A DNA stretch of 64,000 nucleotides from Aquisalimonas lutea (GCF_030409225.1 NZ_JAUFPK010000004.1:188943-252942), one strand, 5' to 3'. Counted from the first letter of the stretch, positions 47,890-59,888 are shown. A program made the numbers and translations. The notes: a model not told the origin generated them from the sequence alone.

Positions 47890-48663
47890 ATGGCCAACGT
47901 GACCATGCGCGAGATGCTCGAAGCCGGCGTCCATTTCGGCCACCAGACCCGTTTCTGGAATCCGAAGATGGAGCCGTATATCTTCGGCGAGCGCAACAAG
48001 ATCCATATCATCAATCTGGAAAAGACGCTGCCCCTGTACCAGGAAGCCCTGAACTTCATGGGCAAGCTGGCCGCCAATGGCGGCAAGATCCTGTTCGTCG
48101 GCACCAAGCGTGCGGCGCGGGAAGCGGTGCGGGCAGAGGCCAAGCGCTGCAACATGCCCTACGTGGACCATCGCTGGCTCGGCGGCATGCTCACCAACTT
48201 CCGCACGGTGAAGCAGTCCATCCGCCGCCTGAAGGACCTGGAGCAGCAGGAAGAGGACGGCACCTTCCGCAAGCTGGTCAAGAAGGAGGCGCTGGAGCTG
48301 ACCCGCGAGAAGGAGAAGCTGGAGCGGTCCCTGTCCGGCATCAAGGACATGGAGCGCCTGCCGGACGCGATGTTCATCATCGACGTGGGCTACGAGAACA
48401 TCGCCATCAAGGAAGCGCAGAAGCTGAACATTCCGGTGGTCGGCGTGGTGGATACCAATGGTCCGCTGCAGGGCGTGGACTACGTGATCCCCGGCAACGA
48501 CGACGCCATCCGGGCGATCCAGCTCTACACCCGCGGTGTCGCGGACGCCGTCGAGGACGCCAAGGCCTCGTCCGTGCAGCCCGGGGCGCGTGAGACCGAC
48601 GATTTCGTCGAGGTACGGGAGACCAGTGCGGCGGCCGAGGGAGAAGACGCCCCCGCAGAGTGA
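47890..48663 (+). CDS. rpsB: Ribosomal protein uS2
   Basis: 257 residues. Begins [20 protein letters not shown], with [36 protein letters not shown], and the [17 protein letters not shown] motif. The C-terminal acidic tail is slightly long. Small-subunit protein needed for S1 binding. ATG has GGGAG at about 9 nt; an in-frame upstream ATG (47854) is inside the leader and lacks homology. Confidence 0.98.
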   Translation: MANVTMREMLEAGVHFGHQTRFWNPKMEPYIFGERNKIHIINLEKTLPLYQEALNFMGKLAANGGKILFVGTKRAAREAVRAEAKRCNMPYVDHRWLGGMLTNFRTVKQSIRRLKDLEQQEEDGTFRKLVKKEALELTREKEKLERSLSGIKDMERLPDAMFIIDVGYENIAIKEAQKLNIPVVGVVDTNGPLQGVDYVIPGNDDAIRAIQLYTRGVADAVEDAKASSVQPGARETDDFVEVRETSAAAEGEDAPAE

Positions 48664-48700
48664 GCGGCCGGCGGGTGCACAGGGACGTGCGCCCGGCCGC
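48664..48700 (+). terminator. rpsB-tsf intercistronic hairpin
   Basis: GCGGCCGG (48664-48671) pairs with CCGGCCGC (48693-48700), directly after the rpsB stop codon, with additional GTGC/GCAC pairing inside. No U-tract. A comparable rpsB-tsf attenuator is known in E. coli; here it would set the ratio of S2 to EF-Ts transcripts. Confidence 0.5.
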
Positions 48701-48786
48701 TGCCCGACTCCCGGATTCCGTTGCGTGCGCGGACTGCGCTGCGCGGGAACGGGGACTGAACGAATGCAGCGAGAGGATACAGGACC

Positions 48787-49668
48787 ATGGCGATTACAGC
48801 GGCCCAGGTAAAGGAGCTCCGCGAGCGTACCGGCTCGGGGATGATGGAATGCAAGAAGGCGCTGGTCGAAGCCGACGGCGACATCGACCAGGCTATCGAG
48901 GCCATGCGCAAGAAGGGCCTGGCCAAGGCGGAGAAGAAGGCGGACCGGGTGGCCGCCGAGGGCAAAATCATCACGCAGGTCAGCGATGACGGGCGGCACG
49001 GTGTCATCCTGGAGATGAACAGCGAGACCGATTTCGTCTCCGCCGGCGACGATTTCACGAAATTCGCCGATGCCATCGCGCGGATCATCCTGGAGAAGCA
49101 GCCGGATAGCGAGGACGCGCTGCTGGAGCTGCCCTTCGACGGCGAGCGGGACGTCCACACGGCGCGCAAGGAGCTCGTGGCGAAGGTGGGCGAGAACATC
49201 CAGCTGCGCCGCTTCCAGCGCTACAGCACCGACAGCGGCAATATCGCCCATTACCTGCACGGCACGCGGATCGGCGTCATGGTGCAGATCGAGGGCGGCG
49301 ACGCCCAGCTGGGCCGGGATATCGCCATGCACATCGCCGCCAGCAACCCCATGGCCGTGGACGAGTCCGGCATGCCGGCCGACGTGGTCGACAAGGAGCG
49401 CGCCATCCTCAAGGCTCAGGCGGAAGACAGCGGCAAGCCGCCGGAGATCGTCGAGAAGATGCTCGACGGCCGCGTCAAGAAGTACCTGCGGGAGAACACG
49501 CTGCTCGGGCAGCCGTTCGTCAAGGACCCCGACCAGAGCGTGGGCGATCTCCTCAAGGCCGCGGGCGCCAGCATCCAGGGCTTTACGCGCTACGAGGTCG
49601 GCGAAGGCATCGAGAAGCAGGAAGGCAATTTCGCCGAAGAGGTCATGGCCCAGGTGCGTGGTTCCTGA
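48787..49668 (+). CDS. tsf: Elongation factor Ts
   Basis: 293 residues. The guanine-nucleotide exchange factor for EF-Tu. UBA-like N-terminus ([21 protein letters not shown]), the [18 protein letters not shown] motif that contacts EF-Tu, then two core subdomains ([28 protein letters not shown]). pyrH follows after 24 bp. Confidence 0.98.
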   Translation: MAITAAQVKELRERTGSGMMECKKALVEADGDIDQAIEAMRKKGLAKAEKKADRVAAEGKIITQVSDDGRHGVILEMNSETDFVSAGDDFTKFADAIARIILEKQPDSEDALLELPFDGERDVHTARKELVAKVGENIQLRRFQRYSTDSGNIAHYLHGTRIGVMVQIEGGDAQLGRDIAMHIAASNPMAVDESGMPADVVDKERAILKAQAEDSGKPPEIVEKMLDGRVKKYLRENTLLGQPFVKDPDQSVGDLLKAAGASIQGFTRYEVGEGIEKQEGNFAEEVMAQVRGS

Positions 49669-50412
<744 letters not shown>

Positions 50413-50417
50413 TCGCC

Positions 50418-50975
50418 GTGATCGAGGATATTGAAAAGGATGCCAGCGACCGCATGAGCAAGTCGGTCGAGGCACTCAAGACCGAGCTCGTGAAAATCCG
50501 CACCGGACGGGCGCACTCCAGCCTGCTGGACCATGTCACCGTCGAGTACTACGGCATGCAGGTGCCCATCAACCAGGTGGCGAACGTCACCGCCGGTGAT
50601 TCCCGCACGCTGCTGGTCACCCCGTACGAGAAGGGGATGGCGCCGAAGATCGAGAAGGCCATCATGCAGTCCGACCTGGGACTCAACCCGGCTTCCCAGG
50701 GTGAGGTCGTGCGTGTTCCCATGCCGGCGCTGAACGAGGAGCGCCGCAAGGAGCTGGTGAAGGTCGTGCGCAACGAGGCCGAGCAGGCCCGGGTCGCCAT
50801 CCGCAACGTGCGGCGGGATGCCAACCAGGAGCTCAAGAACCGGGTCAAGGACAAGGACATCACCGAGGACGACCAGAAGCGGGGCGAGGAGCGGATCCAG
50901 AAGCTCACCGACCAGTTCGTGGCGCAGGTGGATGAAGTGCTGGAACATAAGGAACAGGAGCTCATGGCGGTCTGA
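50418..50975 (+). CDS. frr: Ribosome recycling factor
   Basis: 185 residues, exactly the family length, starting at GTG with GGGGAT about 9 nt upstream. Motifs: [60 protein letters not shown]. With EF-G it splits post-termination ribosomes. The preceding frame is open but lacks family similarity, which is why the GTG was chosen. Confidence 0.97.
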   Translation: MIEDIEKDASDRMSKSVEALKTELVKIRTGRAHSSLLDHVTVEYYGMQVPINQVANVTAGDSRTLLVTPYEKGMAPKIEKAIMQSDLGLNPASQGEVVRVPMPALNEERRKELVKVVRNEAEQARVAIRNVRRDANQELKNRVKDKDITEDDQKRGEERIQKLTDQFVAQVDEVLEHKEQELMAV

Positions 50976-51056
50976 CGGCCGGAGTGATTCTCCACCGATG
51001 GTCGCCCCCGTCGCCCCATGCCGGGCCGGGGCGGTACGCGAACGGCGGCAGGAGCG

Positions 51057-51821
51057 ATGAGCGACGAGACGGCGGAAAGGCATGGCTCCGGAAAGGGCGT
51101 GCCACGACATATCGCCATCGTCATGGATGGCAACGGGCGCTGGGCGCGCGCCCGCCTGATGCCGCGGCAGGCGGGTCACCGCGCCGGCGCGGAGGCGGTG
51201 CGTCGCGTGGTCGAGGCGGCCGGGCAGATGGGCGTGGAGGTGCTCACGCTGTTCGCCTTCAGCAGCGAGAACTGGGCACGGCCCCAGGAAGAAGTCTCGG
51301 TGCTGATGGAGCTGTTCGTGCGCACCCTGGAGAAGGAGTCCATCCGGCTGCACGAGCACAACGTCCGCATCCGGATGATCGGCGAGCGCACCCGGCTGTC
51401 TTCCCGGCTGCGTGAGCAGATCGAGGCCGCGGAGGCGCTCACCGCGGACAACACCGGAATGACGCTGGTGATTGCGGCCAGCTTCGGTGGCCGGTGGGAT
51501 ATCGTCCAGGCCACCCGCCGGATTGCCGCCGACGCCCGGGACGGCCGCCTCGATCCCGAGGCCCTGCAGGAGCAGGACGTCGCCTCCTACCTGAGTCTCA
51601 ACGGACTGCCCGACGCCGACCTGCTGATCCGCACGGGCGGCGAGAAGCGCATCAGCAACTTCCTCCTGTGGCACCTGGCGTACGCGGAGCTGCATTTCGT
51701 CGACACGCTCTGGCCGGACTTCGGTGCCGAGGATCTGCGCGACGCGGTGGACGTGTTCGCCGGCAGGGAACGCCGTTTCGGACGAACCGGCGACCAGGTG
51801 GGGCGGTTCGGTCGTGCTTAG
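51057..51821 (+). CDS. uppS: Undecaprenyl diphosphate synthase (cis-prenyltransferase)
   Basis: 254 residues. HIAIVMDGNGRWARARLMPRQAGHRAG contains the catalytic Asp; TLFAFSSENWARPQEEV, FGGRWDIVQA, and the C-terminal LLIRTGGEKRISNFLLWHLAYAEL complete the signature. Makes the C55 lipid carrier for peptidoglycan and O-antigen. The AGGAG just before the ATG is unusually close (2 nt); ATG 51018 is an alternative without conserved sequence. Overlaps cdsA. Confidence 0.95.
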   Translation: MSDETAERHGSGKGVPRHIAIVMDGNGRWARARLMPRQAGHRAGAEAVRRVVEAAGQMGVEVLTLFAFSSENWARPQEEVSVLMELFVRTLEKESIRLHEHNVRIRMIGERTRLSSRLREQIEAAEALTADNTGMTLVIAASFGGRWDIVQATRRIAADARDGRLDPEALQEQDVASYLSLNGLPDADLLIRTGGEKRISNFLLWHLAYAELHFVDTLWPDFGAEDLRDAVDVFAGRERRFGRTGDQVGRFGRA

Positions 51822-52632
51822 GTGGCGGTTCGTCACCGCCCTTGCCCTGCTGCCGCTGGTTCTGGGGGCGGTCTTCCTGCTCCCCACGGCGGCGTTCGCC
51901 GGCGTCATGGCGGCGGTGGTCGCGCTCGCCGGGTGGGAGTGGAGCCGCCTGATCGGTATCCGGGGGCGCAACGGACGGGCCGCCTATACGCTGGTGCTGG
52001 TCGGCGTCGCCCTGGCCAGCGCGGTATTCCTCCCGTACGCCCCTGCCTCGGCGCTGGTGATCGCGCTGGGCGCCCTGGTGTGGGTGATCCTGGGCCTGTG
52101 GCTGGTGTCGTTCGAGACGGGACGTTCGTCCGATGCCCCCGTACGCGGAGGCTACGGCATGCTCCTGGGCGTCCTGCTCCTAGTGCCCGGATGGTTTGCC
52201 GTGTGCTGGCTCCACGGCCGGCCCGACGGCGGGCCCTGGCTGGTGATGACGGCCCTGGTCCTGACCTGGGCGGCGGACGCCGGGGCCTATTTCCTGGGCC
52301 GCTGGCTGGGGCGTCGCCGGCTTGCGCCCCGGATCAGCCCCGGAAAGACGCGGGAGGGTGCGGCCGGGGGGCTCGCCGCGGCCCTCGTGGTCGGGGGCCT
52401 GATGGCGATGCTGTTCCCGGTCCAGCTGCCGTCCGGGCCGTGGCTGGTCGTCCTGGTCGTCATGACGGTGGTCGCATCGGTGGTGGGGGATCTGTTCGAG
52501 AGCATGATCAAGCGTCGCTGCGGCGTGAAGGACAGCGGCACCCTGCTGCCCGGACACGGGGGTATTCTTGACCGGGTGGACAGCCTGACCGCCACGATGC
52601 CGGTTTTTGCCGCGGGGCTGCTATGGCTGTAG
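51814..52632 (+). CDS. cdsA: Phosphatidate cytidylyltransferase
   Basis: 272 residues with about seven or eight membrane segments. CTP:phosphatidate cytidylyltransferase signature near the C-terminus ([19 protein letters not shown]) and [15 protein letters not shown] start overlaps the uppS stop by 8 bp. Makes CDP-diacylglycerol for all phospholipids. Overlaps dxr by 10 bp. Confidence 0.94.
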   Translation: MLRWRFVTALALLPLVLGAVFLLPTAAFAGVMAAVVALAGWEWSRLIGIRGRNGRAAYTLVLVGVALASAVFLPYAPASALVIALGALVWVILGLWLVSFETGRSSDAPVRGGYGMLLGVLLLVPGWFAVCWLHGRPDGGPWLVMTALVLTWAADAGAYFLGRWLGRRRLAPRISPGKTREGAAGGLAAALVVGGLMAMLFPVQLPSGPWLVVLVVMTVVASVVGDLFESMIKRRCGVKDSGTLLPGHGGILDRVDSLTATMPVFAAGLLWL

Positions 52633-53828
52633 AGACCATCAGCGTCACCGTTCTCGGCAGTACCGGTTCCATCGGAACCAGTACCCTGGAGGTCATGGCG
52701 GCCCACCCGGACCGTTTCCGGGTCGCCGCGCTCACGGGACACCGCAATGTCGAGCTGCTGGCCTCGCAGTGCCGCCGGTTCCGCCCGGGGCTGGCGGTGG
52801 TGGCGGATGCCGCCGCCGCTGCGGATCTCGACCGCCGGCTGCGCGCCGAAGGCGTGGCGACGGAGGTGCAGTACGACACCGAGGGCCTGGAAGCCGCGGT
52901 GGATCGCGCGGCGGACATCACGGTGGCGGCCATCGTCGGGGCGGCGGGGCTCGCTCCGACGCTGCGCGCCGTGGGCCACGGCGGCCGCATCCTGCTGGCC
53001 AACAAGGAATCGCTGGTGATGGCCGGCCCGCTGTTCATGGACGCGGTGGCGCAAAGCGGTGCCGAGCTGCTGCCGGTGGACAGCGAGCACAACGCCATCT
53101 TCCAGTGCCTGCCGGGGAACTTTTCCCGGGGACGTCCCGTCGATAGCGGCATAACCCGCGTGGTGCTCACGGCATCGGGCGGGCCGTTCCGCGGCTGGAG
53201 CGACGGCGATCTGGCGGCGGTGACACCGGCCCAGGCCTGTGCCCACCCGAACTGGAGCATGGGGCGGAAGATTTCCGTCGACTCGGCCACGCTCATGAAC
53301 AAGGGGCTGGAGGTCATCGAGGCCTCCTGGCTGTTCGGTCTGTCACCGGAGGAGCTGGAGGTGGTGATTCACCCCCAGAGCATTGTCCATTCCCTGGTCA
53401 CGTACCGGGACGGCTCCATGCTGGCGCAGCTGGGGCAGCCGGACATGCGTGTACCCATCGCGCATGCCCTGGGCTGGCCGGAACGGCTGGACTCCGGCGT
53501 CGCGCCCCTGGACCTGGCGACGCTGGGGCGACTGGACTTCGAGGCCCCGGATGCCGGCCGCTTCCCGTGCCTGGGCCTGGCCTACCAGGCCCTGGAGCAG
53601 GGCGGGACGTCGGGGGCGGTGCTGAACGCAGCCAACGAGGAAGCCGTCCACGCCTTCCTGGAGGGGAGACTGCCATTCATGGGCATCGCACCCGTCATCG
53701 AGGAGACCCTGGCACGCACCGGGCCGGGTTCCGCCTCCAGCGTCGCCGAGCTCATGGACGCGGACCGCCATGCGCGCCGCGAGGCGGCAGACGTCATTGA
53801 GACCCGGGCGAAGGTGAGACCGCAATGA
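52623..53828 (+). CDS. dxr: 1-deoxy-D-xylulose 5-phosphate reductoisomerase
   Basis: 401 residues. NADPH-binding [59 protein letters not shown] and the [10 protein letters not shown] motif. First committed step of the MEP isoprenoid pathway, feeding UppS in the same operon. Stop overlaps the rseP start (ATGA). Confidence 0.98.
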   Translation: MAVETISVTVLGSTGSIGTSTLEVMAAHPDRFRVAALTGHRNVELLASQCRRFRPGLAVVADAAAAADLDRRLRAEGVATEVQYDTEGLEAAVDRAADITVAAIVGAAGLAPTLRAVGHGGRILLANKESLVMAGPLFMDAVAQSGAELLPVDSEHNAIFQCLPGNFSRGRPVDSGITRVVLTASGGPFRGWSDGDLAAVTPAQACAHPNWSMGRKISVDSATLMNKGLEVIEASWLFGLSPEELEVVIHPQSIVHSLVTYRDGSMLAQLGQPDMRVPIAHALGWPERLDSGVAPLDLATLGRLDFEAPDAGRFPCLGLAYQALEQGGTSGAVLNAANEEAVHAFLEGRLPFMGIAPVIEETLARTGPGSASSVAELMDADRHARREAADVIETRAKVRPQ

Positions 53829-55180
53829 CCGCCATCGGCACCAGCATACTGGCGTTCATCGTCGCCATCGGCGTCCTGGTGGCGTTCCACGAGTACGGGC
53901 ACTACTGGACCGCGCGGCGTCTGGGCGTCAAGGTCCTGCGGTATTCCATCGGCTTCGGCAAGCCCCTGCTGGTCTGGCGTCGGGGTGCGGATCAAACAGA
54001 GTACGCCATCTCCGCGATCCCCCTGGGCGGCTACGTGAAGATGCTCGACGAGCGCGAGGGCCCGGTCGCCGCCGAGGAGCGCCACCGGGCGTTCAATACC
54101 CAGGCCCTGTGGCGCCGGACGCTCATCGTCGCCGCCGGCCCGGCGGCGAACTTCCTGCTGGCGATCGTGATCTACTGGGCCCTGTTCACCGTCGGCACCC
54201 AGGAGCTGCGCCCGGTCATCGGCCAGGTCGAGCCCGAAACCCCGGCGGCGCAGGCGGGCTTCCAGGAAGGCGAGCAGATCCTGGCACTGAACGGCCATCG
54301 CACCCCGGCATGGGATCGGGTGCTCATGGAGCTCATGGACAGCGGCCTGGACGGCGATATGGTCGCTGTCCGGGTGCGCACGGAAGACGGCAGGGAGAGG
54401 CAGCGGCAGCTGGATCTCGGCGGCCTGCCGCGGCTCGGCGACAACCCGGATCTGCTCGAGGTCATCGGGTTCCGCCCCTGGCAGCCGGAGATAACGCCGA
54501 AGGTCGCGGATATCGTCGACGGCGGGCCTGCGGACCGCGCTGGCCTGCGGGCGGGGGATCGCATTGTCGCTGTGTCGGGTACCGCGGTGGATCAGTGGCA
54601 GGAACTCGTCGATGCCCTGAGTGCCCGAGCCGGGGAGACCACCACCGTGGCGGTGGAGCGCGACGGCCGCCGGCAGACGTTCCAGGTCGCGCTGAACGCG
54701 GAGGGCTCGGATCGGGGGGTGCTGGGCGTGCGGCCCGACGTGCCCGAGGATGCCTTTGCCGGGATGTTCCACACGGTGCGCTACGGCCCCGTGGCGTCGC
54801 TGGGGGAAGCGGCGCGGAATACCTGGGACACCGGCATCCTGACCCTGGAGGTCCTGGGCAAGATGCTGATCGGTGAGGCGTCGCTGAAGAACCTCAGCGG
54901 CCCGATCAATATCGCCCAGTATGCAGGAGACACGGCCTCGAGCGGGATCGTGCCGTTCGCCAAGTTCCTGGCGCTGATCAGCATCAGCCTCGGGGTGATC
55001 AATCTGTTACCCATCCCCATTCTCGACGGTGGGCACTTGCTGTATTTCGCCGTCGAGGGCATCAAGGGGAGTCCGGTCTCCGAGCAGGCGCAGGCCGCCG
55101 GGCAGCAGATCGGCATCCTCATGCTGGTTCTGCTCATGGGGGTGGCGTTTTACAACGATCTTGCCCGGTTGCTCGGCTAG
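53825..55180 (+). CDS. rseP: RIP site-2 zinc protease RseP
   Basis: 451 residues. HEYGH zinc motif at 22-26 in the first membrane segment, two PDZ domains (about 125-290), and the [16 protein letters not shown] second active-site motif in the C-terminal membrane region. Cleaves anti-sigma factor RseA-type proteins and signal-peptide remnants in the inner membrane. Coupled to dxr, followed by bamA after 40 bp. Confidence 0.96.
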   Translation: MTAIGTSILAFIVAIGVLVAFHEYGHYWTARRLGVKVLRYSIGFGKPLLVWRRGADQTEYAISAIPLGGYVKMLDEREGPVAAEERHRAFNTQALWRRTLIVAAGPAANFLLAIVIYWALFTVGTQELRPVIGQVEPETPAAQAGFQEGEQILALNGHRTPAWDRVLMELMDSGLDGDMVAVRVRTEDGRERQRQLDLGGLPRLGDNPDLLEVIGFRPWQPEITPKVADIVDGGPADRAGLRAGDRIVAVSGTAVDQWQELVDALSARAGETTTVAVERDGRRQTFQVALNAEGSDRGVLGVRPDVPEDAFAGMFHTVRYGPVASLGEAARNTWDTGILTLEVLGKMLIGEASLKNLSGPINIAQYAGDTASSGIVPFAKFLALISISLGVINLLPIPILDGGHLLYFAVEGIKGSPVSEQAQAAGQQIGILMLVLLMGVAFYNDLARLLG

Positions 55181-55220
55181 TGTCCTGTAACCCAAATCCG
55201 ATACGACAAGAAAGGTTGGT

Positions 55221-57497
55221 ATGCGCAAACTGGTTGCTGCCCTGGTGCTGTTCGTCGTCGCGCTGGCGCCGGTCAAGGCTTTCGAGCCGTTCACGGTGGA
55301 AGACATTCGCCTGGAGGGCCTGCGGCGGATCGCACCGGGGACGGTGTTCAACTATCTGCCCATCACCACCAACGACCAGGTCGACCAGCAACTCGCCGCG
55401 GAGGCGGTGCGGGCACTGTACGACACCGGCTTTTTCCAGGACGTCGAGCTGCAGCGCGACGGCAACGTGCTCATCGTCAACCTGGTCGAGCGTCCGTCGG
55501 TGGCCGAGATCGAGATCGAGGGCAACAACGCCATCGCCACCGATCCGCTGCTGCAGGCGATGCGCGATTCCGGGCTCGCCGAGGGCGAGACGTTCAATCG
55601 GGCCCTGCTGGACGGTATCGAGCGCGAGCTGCGGCGGCAGTACTTCTCCCAGGGGCGCTACGATGTCGACATCGAGACCACGGTCTCCCCCCTGGAGCGC
55701 AACCGGGTGGCGATCCGCATCGATATCGACGAGGGACGCACGGCACGGATCCGGGACATCCATTTCGTGGGCAACGAGGCGTTCAGCGACAGCGAGCTGG
55801 AGGACGTCTTCAGCCTCGGGCCGCGACCGTGGTATCTGCCGTTCTCCAGCCGCGACCAGTATTCCCGGGAAGCGTTGTCGGGCGATCTCGAGAGCCTGCG
55901 CTCGTTCTACATGAACCGCGGCTATGCCGACTTTTCACTGACATCGAGCCAGGTCTCGCTGACCCCGGACCGCTCCGGCATCTACGTCACGGTGAACGTG
56001 GACGAGGGGCGGCAGTACGAGCTCGGCGACATTCGGATCGTCGGCGAGACCGTGGTGGACCGGGAGGAGTTGCGCCAGTCCCTGGAGCTGGCCAGCGGCA
56101 GCATGTTCTCCCAGGAGCAGGTCACCGCGGGCTCCAACACCATCCGCGACCGGCTGAGCGAGGAAGGCTACGCCTTCGCCAACATCAACCCGGTGCCGGA
56201 CATCAACCGGGAGGCGGGAACCGTCGATCTGACGTACTACGTCGATCCGGGCAGCCGTGTGTACGTGCGCCGCATCAACATCAGCGGCAACTACCGCACG
56301 GACGACGAGGTCATCCGGCGGGAGATGCGGCAGATGGAACGGGGGTGGTATTCCTCGGAGAACATCGACCGCTCCCGGCAGCGACTGAACCAGCTCGGCT
56401 TCTTCGACAGCGTGGAGATCGAGACGCCGCGCGTGCCGGGGGAGAACGACCAGGTGGACGTCAACGTCAACGTCACCGAGGGCCTCTCGGGCAGCCTCCA
56501 GGCCGGCATCGGCTACGGCAGCGGCCAGGGCCTGCTGCTGAACTTCTCCGTCGCCCAGGACAACATTCTGGGTACCGGGGATCGCATTAACCTGGCCCTG
56601 AACAACAGCGAGGTGAGCTCGCTGTATCGTCTGACCTATACCGATCGCTACTACAACGTCGACGGGCTCACCCGGCACTTCAATGCCAGCCTGCGGGAGA
56701 CGGACGCGCGCGAGGCGCGGCTGTCGGACTACGGGGTGCGCTCCGGCGAGCTCGATGTCGGCTTCAGCGTGCCGCTCAACGAGGAGGACTCCGTGCGCCT
56801 GGACGTGGGCTACCAGGACCTGCGCCTGAACCTGGGCGACGACGCGCCGCAGTTCATGTTCGACTTCACCGACGAGTTCGGCGAGCAGTACCAGAACTAC
56901 AAGACCGAGGTGAGCTGGACGCGGAACACGCTGGACCGGCGCGTGTTCCCCACCCGCGGCGCCAAGCAGTCGCTGGGGCTGGAAGTGTCCGTCCCCGGGA
57001 GCGACCTCGAGTACTACAAGGCGAGCTACAGCCACAACCGCTTCTTCCCCCTGAGCGACGACCTGTCGCTGTCGCTGCGGGGCCGCGTGGGCTACGGCGA
57101 GGGCCTGGGCGAGACCAGCCGCCTGCCGTTCTTCGAGAACTTCTTCGCCGGCGGCATCAACTCGGTGCGCGGGTACCAGTCGAGCTCCCTGGGCCGGCGC
57201 GTCGAAGGCGATCCGGTGGGCGGGAACCTGCGGACCATCGCCAATGCCGAGCTCTACTTCCCGGTGCCGTTCATCGATTCCGATGCCGTGCGGTTCTCCA
57301 CCTTCGTGGACGCCGGCCAGGTCTATGACACCCGGCGGACCACCTTCGATTCCGGGGAGCTGCGCTATTCCTCGGGGCTGGCGTTCACCTGGATGTCGCC
57401 GCTGGGCGCATTGACAATGAGCCTGGCCGAGCCGTTAAATGACGGGCCTGAAGACGAGACCGAGCGGTTCCAGTTCTCCCTTGGTCAGTTCTTCTGA
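55221..57497 (+). CDS. bamA: Outer-membrane protein assembly factor BamA
   Basis: 758 residues. Signal peptide ending near residue 20 (APVKA), five POTRA repeats (about 23-420; VEDIRLEGLRRIAPGTVFNYLP begins the first), then the Omp85 barrel with FFAGGINSVRGYQSSSLG (RGY/VRGF-type motif) and a C-terminal phenylalanine. Core of the outer-membrane beta-barrel insertase; BamE is at 15 kb. AGG ribosome site ~6 nt from the ATG. Confidence 0.97.
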   Translation: MRKLVAALVLFVVALAPVKAFEPFTVEDIRLEGLRRIAPGTVFNYLPITTNDQVDQQLAAEAVRALYDTGFFQDVELQRDGNVLIVNLVERPSVAEIEIEGNNAIATDPLLQAMRDSGLAEGETFNRALLDGIERELRRQYFSQGRYDVDIETTVSPLERNRVAIRIDIDEGRTARIRDIHFVGNEAFSDSELEDVFSLGPRPWYLPFSSRDQYSREALSGDLESLRSFYMNRGYADFSLTSSQVSLTPDRSGIYVTVNVDEGRQYELGDIRIVGETVVDREELRQSLELASGSMFSQEQVTAGSNTIRDRLSEEGYAFANINPVPDINREAGTVDLTYYVDPGSRVYVRRINISGNYRTDDEVIRREMRQMERGWYSSENIDRSRQRLNQLGFFDSVEIETPRVPGENDQVDVNVNVTEGLSGSLQAGIGYGSGQGLLLNFSVAQDNILGTGDRINLALNNSEVSSLYRLTYTDRYYNVDGLTRHFNASLRETDAREARLSDYGVRSGELDVGFSVPLNEEDSVRLDVGYQDLRLNLGDDAPQFMFDFTDEFGEQYQNYKTEVSWTRNTLDRRVFPTRGAKQSLGLEVSVPGSDLEYYKASYSHNRFFPLSDDLSLSLRGRVGYGEGLGETSRLPFFENFFAGGINSVRGYQSSSLGRRVEGDPVGGNLRTIANAELYFPVPFIDSDAVRFSTFVDAGQVYDTRRTTFDSGELRYSSGLAFTWMSPLGALTMSLAEPLNDGPEDETERFQFSLGQFF

Positions 57498-57560
57498 TCC
57501 CCGCGTGTCGCGCCGGGTCGCTACCGCATCAGTCACTACACGAGAGGCAAAGCCGCCGGC

Positions 57561-58073
57561 ATGAATAGGTTCCTTCGCGTCGTCCTGGTACTCATTCTTG
57601 CCGGCGGTACCGCCAGCGCTGCAGCAGAGACCAAGATCGGGTTCGTCAACGCGGGGCGCGTGACCTCCGAGGCCCCCCAGGCCGAGGCCGCGCGCAGCAG
57701 CCTGGAGGAGGAGTTCGGGCCCCGGGACCGGGCGATTACCGAGGAGCAGCAGGCACTGCGGGAGCTGGAGACCCGGCTCAATCAGGATGCCGCGGCCATG
57801 AGCGAGGAGGAGCAGCAGCGCCTGCGGCGCGAGCTGGTCACGCGCCAGCGCGAGCTGCGCCGGGAAGAGGAAGCATTCCGGGAAGATTTCAACATGCGCC
57901 GCAACGAGGAGCTGGGACGGCTCCAGCGGCGCATCGTCGAGACCATCAACGAGCTTGCCGAGGCCGAAGGCTACGATCTGATCGTCAGCGAGGGCGTTAT
58001 TTACGCCAGCGACCAGGTGGACGTGACGGATCAGGTGCTGGAGCGGCTGGAGCAGGAGTACGAAGACAACTAG
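57561..58073 (+). CDS. skp: Periplasmic chaperone Skp/OmpH family
   Basis: 170 residues. Signal peptide (about 1-22, SAAA) then ETKIGFVNAGRVTSEAPQAEAA and a long charged coiled coil (about 50-120), as in the jellyfish-shaped Skp trimer. Carries unfolded outer-membrane proteins to BAM. Follows bamA directly, the standard arrangement. A 7-bp hairpin lies 12 bp after the stop. Confidence 0.93.
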   Translation: MNRFLRVVLVLILAGGTASAAAETKIGFVNAGRVTSEAPQAEAARSSLEEEFGPRDRAITEEQQALRELETRLNQDAAAMSEEEQQRLRRELVTRQRELRREEEAFREDFNMRRNEELGRLQRRIVETINELAEAEGYDLIVSEGVIYASDQVDVTDQVLERLEQEYEDN

Positions 58074-58082
58074 GGCCTGCTG

Positions 58083-58180
58083 GTGTCCTGTCACCCACAG
58101 GACGCGACATCCCGCAGGTAGCTTGCCATTGCCCGAGCCGCGGTGGCGTCGCGGCTCCTTGCCGTAGGCCGTACTACGGC
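58083..58180. repeat. Hairpins in the skp-lpxD gap
   Basis: GTCCTGT-CACCC-ACAGGAC (58085-58103) could end or process the skp message; no U-tract. GCCGTAG-GCCGTA-CTACGGC (58161-58180) is a second stem. The motif GTGTCCTGTCACCCA at 58083 recurs with one change right after the rseP stop (55180-55194). The 295-bp gap 58074-58368 holds nothing else recognisable apart from the lpxD ribosome site (AGGGAG). Confidence 0.4.
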
Positions 58181-58368
58181 TGCTCGCCACGCCTTGCCGT
58201 GGGCGCGCACAGGCATCCGGAATGGCGAGCGATCCCGGGAGACGACACGAGGCGCCGCGGACAGGGGCATTCGCGGATCCAGGGCCGGATCGCCTGCGCG
58301 GACCAGCGCGCCGGGGGTCCGGCCCGGTTCGATTCTGCGGGCCGACCGAACGCAGGGAGTAACACGCG

Positions 58369-59430
58369 ATGAAACGTCTTGGAGAGCTCGCCTCGGCACT
58401 CGGCCTGACCCTGGCGGGAGATCCCGACAAGGAAGTGGTGCGCATCGGCTCTCTCACCGGCGCCGGCCCCGACGCCCTGACCTTTCTGGCGGATGCCCGC
58501 TACCGCCGCTACCTGGCGGACAGCCGCGCGGCGGCGGTGATCGTGGCACCGGATGATGCCGCCGCGGTGCCGGGCGATGCCCTGATCGCGGACAACCCGC
58601 ACCTTGCCTTTGCCCGGGCGGCGCAGATGCTCTATCCCGCCGTCGCCACGCCGGGTGTGCACGAATCCGCACAGGTGGATCCGTCGGCCGTCCTGGCCGA
58701 CGGTGTCGCCGTCAGCGCCCGGGCCGTCGTCGGCGCGCGGGCACAGCTCGGTGAACGGACGCAGGTGCGCGCGGGCGCCGTCATCGGTGACGACGTCGTT
58801 CTCGGTGCGGACTGCATCGTGCATCCGGGTGCCACGGTGCTGTCCGGATGCCGTCTGGGCGCCCGGTGCCGGGTCCAGTCCGGAGCCGTGATCGGCTCCG
58901 ACGGCTTCGGCTACGCCCGCGACGGGATGCAGTGGGAGCGCGTGCCGCAGGTCGGCGGCGTGGTCATCGGCGACAACGTGGATATCGGCGCGAACACGAC
59001 CGTCGATCGCGGGGCCATCGGCGACACCGTCCTGGAGGACGGTGTCAAGGTCGACAATCTGGTGCAGATCGCCCACAACGTCCATGTCGGCGCGCACACG
59101 GCCATGGCGGCGTGTGTCGGCGTGTCGGGGAGCACCCGCATCGGCAGTTACTGTACCATCGCGGGCATGGTGGGCATCGCGGGCCACCTGGTCATCGGCG
59201 ACCACGTGCACATCACGGGCATGACGCAGGTGACCAAGAGCCTGACGGAGCCGGGCGTGTACTCGTCGGGCACCGGCGTGGAGTCGAACCGGACCTGGCG
59301 CCGGAATGCCGCGCGCTTCCATCAGCTGGACGACATGGCGCGCAAGCTGCGGGCGCTGGAGCGGCGCCTGGCGGAGGACGGCCACGGCGGGACCGATCCC
59401 ATGGATCAGCCCGGCCACGGAACGAAATAG
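58369..59430 (+). CDS. lpxD: UDP-3-O-(3-hydroxyacyl)glucosamine N-acyltransferase
   Basis: 353 residues. N-terminal uridine-binding domain (about 1-100), then a left-handed beta-helix of hexapeptide repeats (about 105-300) with [19 protein letters not shown] and [20 protein letters not shown], which includes the catalytic His. Third acylation step of lipid A synthesis. AGGGAG ribosome site. The following fabZ, lpxA, lpxB are co-directional. Confidence 0.97.
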   Translation: MKRLGELASALGLTLAGDPDKEVVRIGSLTGAGPDALTFLADARYRRYLADSRAAAVIVAPDDAAAVPGDALIADNPHLAFARAAQMLYPAVATPGVHESAQVDPSAVLADGVAVSARAVVGARAQLGERTQVRAGAVIGDDVVLGADCIVHPGATVLSGCRLGARCRVQSGAVIGSDGFGYARDGMQWERVPQVGGVVIGDNVDIGANTTVDRGAIGDTVLEDGVKVDNLVQIAHNVHVGAHTAMAACVGVSGSTRIGSYCTIAGMVGIAGHLVIGDHVHITGMTQVTKSLTEPGVYSSGTGVESNRTWRRNAARFHQLDDMARKLRALERRLAEDGHGGTDPMDQPGHGTK

Positions 59431-59447
59431 AACTGGGCACGGACTTT

Positions 59448-59888
59448 ATGGATATCAATCGAATCAAGAAGCTGCTACCACATCGCTACCCGTTTCTGCT
59501 CGTGGACAAGGTGGTCGAGACCGAGCCGGGCGAGCGACTGGTGGGCATCAAGAACGTCACGATCAACGAGCCCTTCTTCGAAGGGCACTTCCCGGTGAAG
59601 CCCGTGATGCCGGGGGTTCTGGTCCTGGAAGCCATCGCCCAGGCATGCGGCCTGCTGGCGTTCGAGACCGAAGGGCGTGCGCCGGAAGGCGAGACCATCT
59701 TCTACCTGGTGGGTTTCGACAAGGCGCGCTTCAAGCACCCGGTGGAGCCCGGCGACCAGCTTCGCATCGAGACGTCGCTGCTGCGGGTGCGGCGCGGGAT
59801 CTGGGTGTTCTCGGGCCGGGCCACCGTCGACGACCGGCTGGCGGCGGAAGCGGAGGTCATGTGCACCATGCGGGACGTGGAATCTTGA
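59448..59888 (+). CDS. fabZ: 3-hydroxyacyl-ACP dehydratase FabZ
   Basis: 146 residues, hot-dog fold. [20 protein letters not shown] start; catalytic His47 and Glu61 in [14 protein letters not shown] and [10 protein letters not shown]. Dehydrates 3-hydroxyacyl-ACPs for fatty acid elongation, competing with LpxA/LpxD for hydroxyacyl-ACP, which explains its place in the lpx operon. Its stop codon overlaps the lpxA TTG start. Confidence 0.97.
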   Translation: MDINRIKKLLPHRYPFLLVDKVVETEPGERLVGIKNVTINEPFFEGHFPVKPVMPGVLVLEAIAQACGLLAFETEGRAPEGETIFYLVGFDKARFKHPVEPGDQLRIETSLLRVRRGIWVFSGRATVDDRLAAEAEVMCTMRDVES

